A DNA stretch of 48,359 bases, from NCBI GenBank assembly GCA_030248135.1, contig JASANC010002508.1:1-48359 (forward strand), in the 5' to 3' direction. The stretch is from Theristus sp. LFF4_11. Its lineage: Eukaryota > Nematoda > Chromadorea > Monhysterida > Xyalidae. The stretch's first letter is position 1; every line of letters begins with the position of its first letter. Below, piece after piece: positions 1-11,200 of the stretch. The notes under the pieces are model-generated. The model ran no database searches and was not told the origin of the DNA. It saw only the letters and a list, made by a program, of their open reading frames with translations. The translations under genes were made by a program, and so were the position numbers.

Positions 1-84
1 GGGGTTAATTTGGGGGGGGGGTTAATAGAGGTAATACGGTATATAGCAAAGTGCAAATGTAGCGTGCTGGCCGCTTTCACCGAC

Positions 85-450
85 CTCGAACGTGAGCGCC
101 GTGCATGCGTTATCGCGGCCGAGGTCAATATCAAAGACGATCGGCAGATACGAGTTGTATATCAGTGAGATTATTGTCCACAGCGATGTCCAAATATCGC
201 AAAGCACCAAACTCAAACTCAGACGCAGCGACGCTGTGAATCGTGTTCGATCGATGAATGTGTATGCGAGCAGGACGAAACCGTTGATAAACAACGCTGT
301 GACGCACAACACCAGAATCACCGGCACAAAGTAACGGTACAGTTCGACGCGTAGCGCTTTCACCTCGAAGTACCACAGCATGGGTCTCGGCTGCATCACT
401 GTTGTGGTGAACGTTTGCAGAACAGGGCTGTTTGTGCTTGTGGACGGCAT
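85..450 (-). CDS. Rhodopsin-like GPCR, 5' coding exon (partial gene)
   Basis: This is the N-terminal 122 residues of a seven-transmembrane receptor that continues past the left edge. Seen: an ATG at 450-448, a roughly 40-residue Ser/Thr-rich extracellular N-terminus, TM1 (about residues 40-63, FVPVILVLCVTALFINGFVL, with the class-A Asn), a short basic loop, and TM2 with an LSLVLCD motif standing in for the canonical LSLAxAD. A Cys follows in NACTALTFE, placed where TM3 begins. A donor-like site (GAG|GTCGGT) ends the exon at 85 in phase 0. Frame reading beyond it quickly becomes non-protein-like and reaches a stop at 22-24. I cannot name the ligand or subfamily. An upstream non-coding or coding exon is possible. 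The gene is a different receptor from the one at 34329. Confidence 0.62.
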
Positions 451-522
451 CGTATTCGCGTGGCCGATGTGCGCTAATGCGATTGATTTGACTGATTGTG
501 TGTGAACGCGAAAATAAATCAC

Positions 523-3500
523 TTCGATGTTTATAATTCAATCTTTTCGTGCGCCTTTCTCCAATTATTATCATATAAAAAACAAAAACAAGCAAAAACG
601 TGTCGAACGCTATGCAATTAGCATTCAACTCGTGGCTGTTCAAACACCGGGATAAAGAGAGCGACCGTAGTCAAAGCAGTGCCAGTAAACAGCAGCTTCG
701 TTTTGACTTTGCGGGACGAGAGACGACGTTATTTGTTCAGGTTCAGACGTGACGCCGTTTGCAGTGGTTGCTAAAACAGAGAGCGAAAACACGGTCAGAG
801 TTTGAAATGCAATATCTTCGTGGTGCGACACGCTAAAACACAACGGGCGACCATTATGAGATGTGCTGGCGCGTCTGCATAAACTGCTAAATCATTTCCT
901 GACCTGACACGATGTGTGACGCTGAAAATGGACACCCAAGAAGCAAGGAACTGCAAGAGCGTGGGAGTTTGAAGGACTCTAAGCGCGACACCAGGCGGAT
1001 TAACAGTTTGTAAACCAAAACAACCTGAACATGTTTTTTTCTTTTTAAAAGCGATATTTTGATGCCCTTCCACAAGCGCACGATAGTTTTGCGGTTTACA
1101 ATGTATATGTACACCGACATCACTTTACATCATTATTTTCATTTTTAAGCCAATAAAGCATAAACTTTGATGTTTTTGAGTGAGACCAAATAATTTAACG
1201 GAACCTTTTTAACAGGTGACGTTGCAAAAACACTAGCAACGCTATGCAACATTAACTGAAGGAAACAGCAGAGCAGTTGCTTTTTATCAAGTCATCAACG
1301 GTCGCAGCAAATGCAAATATACAGTATATAAATGCATCGAAATTGTTGGTTCCTCACTGGTTGATTGTGGTTGGCCTCTCTTGTCTCTTTTCTCCTTTTT
1401 TATCAAGTTGTTTCGCCAAAAAATCTTGGTCTCACTCTTTAGTTTCAGTTCAACGTTGAATTCTTTTCAGTGTGATTTTTTGTTATAAAAAAGAGATCTG
1501 GTCTAGTCAATGAAAAACCTAAAATAAACACATGTGATGTTTGAAAATGAACATGTGCACTATAAAGCGACATGGTTTCATGAGCTTTTTGTGAGGTGAT
1601 ATCAGCCTGTGAATGTTGGGCGAAAATTTTAAAACGTTTTAAGCCTGACGTTTGTCAAAGATCACAGACAAACATTCTTTTCGTGGAATCTTCAAGCGAC
1701 GCAACTTGGCAAACGAATTGAGCGACAACAACAGTTGTGATACCATATGACAAATGACAAATTGCGCCATGTCCGTCCAAAGAAATTGATGATTTGTGCT
1801 CCACAAATGATGGACGATACAAAAACAAAAACCTAACAAAACAACGATGAATTCGGTATAATTTAGTAAACGCTCAAGACTTGCAGTATCAGGGATGATT
1901 TGCAGATTAATTGGCGGTCACCTTGTCCGATTAACGTGTTACTTTTTTACCCAAATGATGTTTTACTTTTTCATGAATTTCTCTTGAAATACGAACAGAA
2001 TGCATTTCGTCCATATGTAGAAACAGTGAACCTGCAAAGCAAATGAATATGCGCTGTGAGTCTGAGTGCAAATGCAACACTAATGCACTTACTTGTTGAC
2101 ATTGGCTATATTTGAAAGACGTTATTAAAACAACCATAAGTATGCTAATGTACTGTATTTTATTCAAATGAAACTATCTTAAATCCACAACTAACGCTGA
2201 CAATATGTAAAGGTCAGCGGGGGATAGCCTTCGAGGCAAACCGTAATCTGCTATCAACTGCATGCATGGAAATATGCGCAACACGCATTTCACAATTCAC
2301 GGCACCCTTTGTTTGCGCGTTTCTGTCTGTGCCAGATTAGCGTTTTCAATCATTTCTCTGAGAAAACGTGACTTTATTGCTTTAGTTACGCCGTGGCGTG
2401 GCCATTTTCAGCGCCGTATACAATCGAGTCCGTTTGCGCTGCTCTGCACCGAAGACACGAGCAATGCTGCTGCAGTATCAGCGCGTCGCTTGGATGGCGC
2501 AAAAATCTAATTTTAAAAAATATTTGAACGGAAAGTGTGTGTCTGTTTCGGAATGCGGAACACGAAGCTACACATCCAGTTCAGCACAGACCTTACGCTG
2601 AAGCAGCACACATTCTTCTGAGCCATTCAGTGTCTGTCTTGACGCCCGTGATACAAGCACCAACTTGCTTGCAGTGCCGGTGTTCTCGCAGTACAGCGCA
2701 GTTGGACAAACACAAAGAAATTACCGCATGGAAACACTCATCTGTTTATGTGGAAAAAAACTTGCGGAAGAAAGTTTGAATTCGTTCGACAAAGCCATAA
2801 AACAGTGAAACACGGCTGTGCCGCTGTTGGAGTTGGCCTCATTTCTTTAGTGACACACGTTGGGCACGCAGCGCACTTGTCTCAAGGGCATTCGCCAGCT
2901 GTGCGCGCGCACTTACCGCAAGCGCCAACTTGTGTGCACTCCGGTGTGCCAGTGCATTTGCGTGCATTCGCCACGGCGCTGCCCACTCCAAACGCCCGCA
3001 TTAGCCGTGTTTTTTGCATTATTATTGTGGTGTTTTATTTGCCTTTGAGGCCCACCGGCATCGGGTTTTCGCCCGTCTAATTCTGATGTGCGGCGACGCT
3101 TCTGATGCGTCCACACACATGTCCTTGCAATTTTGAAAAAAAACCATGCTTTTGTGGCATGCAAGTAGAAGTAACTGATTGGCTGAGAAATAATTGAGCC
3201 CACTCATTAATTGAGTGATTCAGCCAATTTTATACGAATCTAAAAGTCCGTTTAGCTGTCGTGGACTAACGACCACCTGCAACTGTCAACTGAATGATTA
3301 ATTGCAAGGACGTGCTAAAAAACGGTATGGACAATGTCAAATAACATCCGAAATACCGTGACGTTATTGCCTTCTCTTGCCATTTGCGGCATTTAGTTTT
3401 TCTTGATTGATTATGCGGGAAAGTTTAGTTTTCAGCTGACAACAGCCACCGATTACTGAGAAAAATTAGACAGAATGGACATCATCGACCCGTTCGTTCA

Positions 3501-5743
3501 TCGCATCGCCGCCGGTTTTCAAAACCTCCGACGGTGGGAGAGGGGAGGAGAAGTTTTCTCAAAATGTGTGCACGTGTGTGGTCCAAACAGGTAAAAAAAT
3601 TCTGACTCAAGAAACGAAATGGTTTGTTTCCGCTACTGAACGGTTGAAGCTGATTGCAGCGCCACATGCGATTTCTTCTGCAAATTCGCAGATGCAACTT
3701 TACGCAAATTGAAAAAGCCAAAATTAAACCGGATTAATACATACAACCAAAAACTAAAAAACCGGCTGAACTGAACTTGCACACAAATGATTCAAGCGCT
3801 TAGACCGAACGTATATAACAACCACAAGACTGTCTTGTGCTGTTGGAATAATGAATCCGAAAAAGCATGAGCAAGTTTTTTTACTATCGTAATCCATGTG
3901 GAATAAATTGAACCAATAAATTGATCTTTGTTTTTACAACACTGGTGGTGAAAAAGATCGTGTGCAAAACAAACGTGACAGCACGCTAAAAATGTGTCCG
4001 AAGAGGTGTCCGGTGGTATCCTGTCCGCCTTGGTGTTCCGCGCGGTGTCCGTGTGTGGCGTGTTCTTCCAATAAAAGTGGCCGAAAACGCCAAGTTGGTA
4101 CTCTTGTTTTCGGGAGACCAGGCGAGACACCCAGAGGTACAGGGCGCCCAGACGGATAGGACACTGGACGCCTGTTAGGACACCATTTTTTCGCCTGTGG
4201 GCTGCGGCTGTGCTCGCAACGGTACAAGTGTTCGTTGTTGATGTGTGTTCACGGACAAAACGAACGTCGCATGTCACAACAGCACAAGCGGATATTAAAA
4301 ATGAGAACTTGTGTGTGCCCGTCAAAAATAATAATTTAGAAGGCCGACTGCTGTAAATAACAGGTCTGAACGCTGAACTGAAAGCCTGTACTTAAAACAT
4401 AAATTGCGGCACATTTTGTTGCGGACACAAAAGGATCGAGGCGCGCCGTCGAAAGCAACATTTTGCGCGGCTTTTGTGAGCAGCAGGGGATAAGGATGCT
4501 GTAATTGAAGTGACAGTGTTGTGCGCGGCATGAGCAAGTCTTCAAGACACGGTCACTTTCACGCGGTGCGCAAGTTCATTCGTTAGTTTTACTGCTTTTG
4601 AGTCCATCTTTGTGTGTCTCGTTTGGTAATTGAGTTTTAGTTCTCAGTTGCAATCGTAGCACCGAAATATTTGTACTATTTTTTATCGTGTGTAGCCTAA
4701 CGTCAGAACTTTTTCAAATATTGGATTCGTTGCCAGATTAGTGAATGCGTCTTTTTCTGCTGAACACGCCTTCCATGACAGACATGCCCACGGTTGTTAT
4801 GTTGAACAGAGTACCAGCGGCAGTTATTTATTTGTATCTTTTTCATTTTTCTAAACGAAGATATAAACTCTCTGTGGCAAAAAATGTGAAGAACAAGACA
4901 ACAAAAGACGTATAACAAACAACACAATTGTAGAGCAAAAACTGAAATAATGCAACATTTTCCTCGACAGTCGACAAACCACCATAAAACATACACCACA
5001 TAGAAGTTTTCCTCAAGCAAACCAGTGAAGATTCTTGAGTGCGCAAACTGTACACAGAATACACGTAGACGTATAAAACAACACAAAGAAACGTCAGACC
5101 AAAAAACACCATGCAAAATCGCCGAAACAAAATTCAACTTTACGTTAACCGTAGAACTTTGACTAACAACATCAAAGAACCATAATCCGCTAAAAATAAC
5201 ATACGAAAGTAAAAATAGCAGATCAAAAATAACGGAACTGATCAAACCGCACCGTATATACAAAATGTACATTCAAACGTAAAAAAACACTTTTAAAAGC
5301 CAACAGTGTAAAACTGGATGAACAAAGTCACTACCGTGCAAATAACTATAGCGAGCTAATAAATTAGGAAGCTAAACTGTTAATCGCGACTCCCAATTCA
5401 AATGAAGTGAGCGGGAAAAAATTAAAAAAAAACTGTTTTCAAACACCCGAAAAAACTAACGAAACAAAATTCCAGCTAGCATCAAAGCCAAAAAGCCACC
5501 AAAACTGAAATATCACATTGGGTCGCTGGTGTGAGAACTCTGAATCACAATGCTGTTTTACAAGAGTAAGAGTACAGAAACAAACCAGTGGAAAAAAGCT
5601 CTACGTGTGTACCTAATCCGACAGTGAAACATTTGAGACGTTGCACACGGAACGATAAACCAGCGAAACCGTGCGCAACAGTGGACGGACAGTGCAGACG
5701 GTCTGTTGTGGAGAGCAGTTGAAAGCACATGGTCGGTGCAGAC
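523..5743. other. Gene-poor interval between the left GPCR and SPEN
   Basis: About 5.2 kb of alternating AT-rich and GT/GC-mixed sequence with no convincing conserved coding exon. Reading frames here are short or, around 4703-5272, compositionally hydrophobic because the DNA is A/T-rich. One stretch (minus, about 2925-3105) has an acceptor-like cacatcag and a strong donor (GCG|GTAAGT at the lower end). It could be an exon of an unrecognised gene or a 5' exon of the left GPCR. The 3' UTR of SPEN must extend into the right end of this interval. Confidence 0.5.
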
Positions 5744-6701
5744 TCAGGGCAGCACCGGTTGCACGCCGGCCGTGGTGATCACAATGAACAAATAGGACGT
5801 GTGCCGGGCACGCACTTTCTCCAAGAAGTCAGCCGCTGTCGCCGTCAGATGCGCGTCCGAGAAGTCGCACGGCGGGAAGATGTGCACGACGTATTGGCCC
5901 ATTGGGGTGCTCTGGAAACAGCTGCTCGTTAGGAGAAATGCAAACTGACCGAAACAGAAAGGGCGAACACGCGACGCGTCACATATGACGATCACGGATG
6001 AAGTCAAGCAGCGCGCTTGTGTATTTCGTACAAGTAAAAAAGAGCAACTAGGTTTGCAAAAAAACCAACATCACAAACGGCGTCAACATTCGTGGACACG
6101 TTGATGATGCCGGCTGCCTGCTTCGTCTGCAGGTAGTCGATGAAGTTGTCCTGCAACTTTGACGAATTGCTCATGATGTCCGTCGCGGAGACACCGCACG
6201 GCAACGCCAGCAGTACGCAGTGTTCGTTCGGCAGCTGAAGCAAAGCAGCAAGCACGTGATTGCACTGCACCACGAGCAAACCGTACATTCTTACTCATCA
6301 CCCATGTGTACAACAAAGAACATGTGTAAATCTCATTCACACCACTAAACAGTCCGGAACCATCACCCGTTGCGTTCTCAATTATTATCCAGTGACGCCC
6401 ACACTTCAACTCGGCAGCGTGATTTCAATTCAAATTTAGAAGCACACTCAAACAATGCGAACACAGCTAAATCGTGCGCAGTAGCGACCTGCATGCGCGC
6501 CTTGACGCCGTCCAGCTGTCCGGGCTCCATGCGCATGCGTTGGTTGATCCGGAGCACGCCGCCTTGTTGTGCGCTGTCCGCATGGCTGGCCTGCCCCACC
6601 GAGACCCCAATGAGCTCCTCGTTGCCGGCGATCTTGTGCATCTGCACCAGCGCCTCGATGTTCTTCAACGCCAAATGGCCCTGCCAGCGGATCGGGTATT
6701 T
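5744..6701 (-). other. SPEN SPOC domain (exons 22-24)
   Basis: The C-terminal about 175 residues form a complete SPOC (Spen paralog and ortholog C-terminal) domain. Exon 22 (6701-6489) starts KYPIRWQGHLALKN and includes LRINQRMRMEPGQLDGV. Exon 23 (6234-6088) gives HCVLLALPCG and YLQTKQAAGIINV. Exon 24 (5911-5744) gives YVVHIFPPCDFSDAHL and ends LFIVITTAGVQPVLP. All junctions are phase 0. In human SPEN this fold uses basic surface residues in the RMR and KQAAG segments to bind phosphoserine peptides of corepressors and the RNA polymerase II tail. Those residues are present here, so corepressor binding is likely conserved (inference). Confidence 0.95.
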
Positions 6702-8178
6702 CTGAAATTCAAAGCAAATCGGCAGTGAAAACTGGTGGCCGGTGAAAATGGAAACTTTTGTGCGAAATGTTGTGCCTGCACGAACATTGAGTATGTTATC
6801 GCAGTTGGGGTCGCGTTGTTGTTGTTCGTGTTGTTGTTGCTGCAGGTACTGTTGTTGTTGGCGTAACAGTTGCTCTTGTTGCTGTTGTAGGAGTTGTTGT
6901 TGTTGTTGTGCGTCGACACCAGCAGCCAGTTGGGTGTGTATTTGTGGTTGTTGCTGTGCAAACGATTGTTGTTGTTGTTGAGCAGGCCCATTTGCGATCA
7001 CCTGTGCTGCTTGCGAGACGACGGGCGCCACGGCGGCTGCAGGCTGCACGAAACACCTGTGTAATTCCTGCGCAATCGCCTCGTCGGTGAAGCCGAGCGC
7101 GCGAAGGTGCGCCACGACGGCATACTGCTGTTGTTGTTGCTAAAACACAAACACACAGTGCACTGTGAAATCAAACACATTGTGACGGGACATCATCGGT
7201 CGAGATGGATACCACCATTGACAACACTGACGAACACCCGCCACGCACCTGCAACTCCAAGAACGCCCTCGTCTGCGGGTCGAGCTGTGCGCTCTGTTGG
7301 TGCTGCGCCTGCGAGACGGCGGCGACCGCCTGTTGCACCGCGTGTTGCTGCTGTTGCAACACCGACGCACTTGCAGTGGCACGCGTCGCCGTGGTCGCCG
7401 CTTGCACGTATGCGCCGGTGCTCGCTGGCTGTGTCACTGCTGCGGTCGCTGCCCGCGGACACTGCTGCTGTTGCTGGTGTGCCGCCGGCTGCGGTGTGCC
7501 GCTGCTCGCGCGAATCGTGGGCGCCGCCGCCTGCTGCTGCTGTTGTTGCTTCGTGTACACCGCCGGTGTCGCGCTCGTTGGCGCACTCGACTGTTGTTGC
7601 GCCTGCCGTTGTTGTTCGTGACGCACGTGTTCGGCGTGCTGCTGTTGCAACTGCGCCAGCGCCTCACTCGTCCCGATGGTGCTGTCCATGGCGCCAACCA
7701 GCCGTAATGTCTGCTCGATGCTCAACGCGGAGTGCCCGCTGACTGGCGCAGCACCAGCGCCAACCGGCAGCGCCCCGCCTTGGCTCGTTGGTCCGTTGCT
7801 GTTCGCAGTCATCTTGATCAGTTTCTCGGCGTCGATCTCAACGTAGCCACGCACAATGTCGTCAATGATCTGAACGCAAATGTTTTCATTGGGCGTACTT
7901 GTTGACGTGGCAGAAGTGCTGCTTCGATTCACTGAATCGGTTCGGTTCTGGTTTTTAATTGTGAAAACAGCGGTGTGAAAGCACCATTTGCCAACCTCAT
8001 CGACATGACTGCTGGGTGCCGGTCGGATGTTAATGTTGCGCGTTGGGTCGGCACACGCCTCGACGATGTCATCGAAAATTGAGGACACATGCTCGTCAGC
8101 AGCTTGCTGTTGGCTGATGTGTTGTTGTTGTTGTGGTTGTTGTTGTTGTTGTTGTGGTTGTGGTTGTTGTTGTTGTGG

Positions 8179-8267
<89 letters not shown>

Positions 8268-11200
8268 GCTGTTGTTGCTGTTCATGTTGCTGTGATTGTA
8301 GTAGTAGTTGTTGTTGTTGCTGCTGTTCATGTTGCTGTGATTGTAGTAGTAGTTGTTGTTGTTGCAACTGCTCCTGCTTGACGCCATCTTGCTGTTCATT
8401 GCTCTGTTGCTCTTGTTTTATTGATTCAACAGCGATATCGCCAGCGTCCAATTGTTCCTGCTTCACGTGGCTGCTATCGACTGGCGTTGGTTCCTGTGAC
8501 GACACACACCGATGACCCGGCGAAGCGAGCGGACTGTCAGACGGCACCGTCGGTGATTTCGTTGCAACTGGCGGGATACTGGCGGTTGACTCGCTTGCAG
8601 ACGACTGAAATGAAAACAAAATTTTTGAATGCAATAAATGCATAGGTGCAGATGCGACAAAGCAGGCCGTGCAACACGCACGTCGGCAGCAGCGGCCGCG
8701 TTGCTTTGCACCTCCGCCAGCACTCTGTCAAAGTGCGCCGTGCTGCTCAAACGCTCCTCGGCGACTGTCGTTGGCGTCTGCGCACGCTGCTCTTGTGACG
8801 TTGGCGAACGTTGTGCACACTCGGCCATAATCAACATCTGCTGCAATTGGTGTTGCATTTTAACACATATTCATCGTAAATTTTTGAAAATTTTAGATCT
8901 CATATTTAAGAGATTTTTAAGAGGTAATTACGCAATCATTCATGAAAAGCAACACTGCAATTGACTTTTATATGTGACAAATAACACGGTGTGACACAGT
9001 GCTGGTGCGTGCACGTACGTTGTCGTCGACAGGCTGCTCGCCCACGACCACCTCCTCGGTGTAGTCTGCGACCTCGATGTCGGCCGGCTGCTGCGCGTCT
9101 CCGAGCTCGTCGGCGGTCGAGTTGCGCAACGCCTGTACGAGATGCGAGGGCACCTGCTCCTGCGTGTCCAGCGTTGTCGGCGGCGGTGACGCGAGTGTCC
9201 GCGCCGCTGCCGTGCCGCACGGTGACGCTGCCGCTAACGCCGGCGCTTTCATCGCCGCTTTCGTCATGAATCGTGGCGCAGGCGACTCGCTCGATGTGCG
9301 CTGCTGTTGTTGCTGTCGCTCTGCGCTGCCGCTGCTACGAGCCTCCGAAAAACGTTCGCCATCGATCTCACCAGTGCTCCGACCAACTGCAGGCTGTTTG
9401 TCGGTCGTTTTTGGTGACTTCGGTGACAACGGAGTATCGCCAGAGCGCTCCTTCTTGTGCTCTTTCGATTTCTTTGTGCTCTTCTCTTTCGGTTTTTCAC
9501 GTGACTTGTTTTCCTTCTGCTGTTGCTGTTCGCGTTCTTGGCGGTCTTTTTGCTTTTTCAGTTTTCTCGCCATCTTCTCCTTGCGGCGTTGCGCTTTCTC
9601 GTCGTCGAATTCTTGGCCACTTTTTTCTGTGGTCTCTTTAGATTTGATGGTTTGGTCGGTCACGGCTTTTTGTTTCTGTTTCTTCGCCACCGGACCTTGC
9701 TCCTCGCATTCACTTTCGGCGTCGACTTTCTTTCGCTTCTTTTTTGTTTCAGCCATCTTTCCACTTTTTTCCGCCTTTTCTGGCTTTGTCGTTTGTTTCT
9801 CGGTCGCAGGCAATTTTTCTGTTTTATCCTTCTGCTTTTCTTTCAGCTTCACCTTTGCATCGTGTGATTCCTGTGTTTCTTTTTGTTTGTGTTTTTCCTT
9901 CTTGCGCTCCGCCGATGCGTGTTTTTGTTTTTCGCTTGTCGTTGCGGTGTCCTCCTTCTGTTTCTTTGGCGGTGGCGCACTCGCTGGCGTTGTCGTCGTC
10001 CGGTCTTCGTCCGACGATTCACCGTGCCCAAAGATCTCCGTGAAGTCCAGTTTACGCTTCTCGCTCGTCGGCGCAACATTGGACGGCTTCGACTTCTTTG
10101 GTTTCTCGACCGTTGTCTCTTTGCCGTGCGCTTTCGGTTTCTGTTTCGTCGCCGCGGCGCTTTCCATGTCGGTCGTGTCGTCGTGACCGGTGGCTGCGGG
10201 CGTCGGTGGGGCCGCGTTGGCCGCTGGCTCGTCCGTCGACCGACTGCCGGCTCGCTGCTGTTCACTGTGACGTTCGTCGTCGCTCGAGTCAGACGAGTCG
10301 GCGCGGACACGCCGTCGACGCTGTTTGTCGCTCTTCAGTCGTTGCTCCTTCAGTTTCTCGAGCATCTCGTGCTTCTTCGAGTCGCCCTCGTCGGCGCCGG
10401 CCGCATAGCCGCTGCGTACCGCCGTCGCACGCCGCGAACGCTTCACGCGGTCGTACATCGACTGGCCTGCGAACCAATGAACGTGGCCGTTTGGAATGTA
10501 CTGGTCAAGTGAGAAGGCCACTGCCAAACTATGCTCGCTACGGATAAACCTAAAATCCAGTAACACTGCCATTTGGAATGTCGTGGTCAAGTGTGAACGT
10601 GACTACGAAACTATGCTCACTACGGGTAAACTGAAAATCCAGTAGCCCAATTCTGCATGCGCGTTCGCTTTTAGTTACTTGAATGTAAAGTTGTCCAAAA
10701 ACGACGAACAATCATTAAAGTCTTAAGATATTTGACAGACGCTCTGTTCAGCTTTTTTTCCAAAAATGAAAACGCTGAAGAAAAAGTTGGATGGAACACT
10801 GAAGCCTAACGAAACACATCTGCTGAACGAATACATGCGTGCGAGAGTAGATAAACACAAAAGTAGAGAATAGCGAGCGTGCACCGACCGAGTCCAAGAG
10901 AGGCCTCCTCGGCCAAGATCATTTCGAGCTCCTTCTCGAACGACTTCTGAGCCTTGACACTTTCACTGTCCGACTGTGAACTGTTGCTTTCGTCGTCTGA
11001 GCTGCTGTCGTTCTTCGAGCCTCGCGACGCCGTACGTCCACGTTTTGCGATTTTTTTCTCGGAGCTTTTCGACTCTTTGCCAGGCTCAAGTGACGATTTC
11101 GTCGATTGTTTCGAAGGCGTCGATTGCTTGTCGACCGAATAATGATGTTCTTTCTCTTTCTGCTTCAGCTTCTTTACCGGCGTGGTCGCTCGTTTGTGTT

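Noticed and set aside
2748..3080. Plus-strand Cys-rich small frames with a hydrophobic tail
   Set aside because: No signal peptide order, no conserved Cys spacing, and the opposite strand has a better exon-like signature.
4703..5272. Minus-strand hydrophobic frame of 189 codons resembling a membrane protein
   Set aside because: The hydrophobicity follows from A/T-rich DNA. There is no receptor motif, loop pattern or convincing splice context, and it overlaps other random frames.
8027..8515. Plus-strand poly-Cys, poly-Leu and poly-Val frames
   Set aside because: They are translations of the GTT/TTG/TGT complement of the CAA microsatellite in SPEN exon 20.
9077..10186. Plus-strand frame of 369 codons, Cys/Phe/Ser-rich
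   Set aside because: It is the antisense shadow of SPEN exon 18. The minus strand has matching splice phases and family motifs; the plus frame has no recognisable domain and biased composition.
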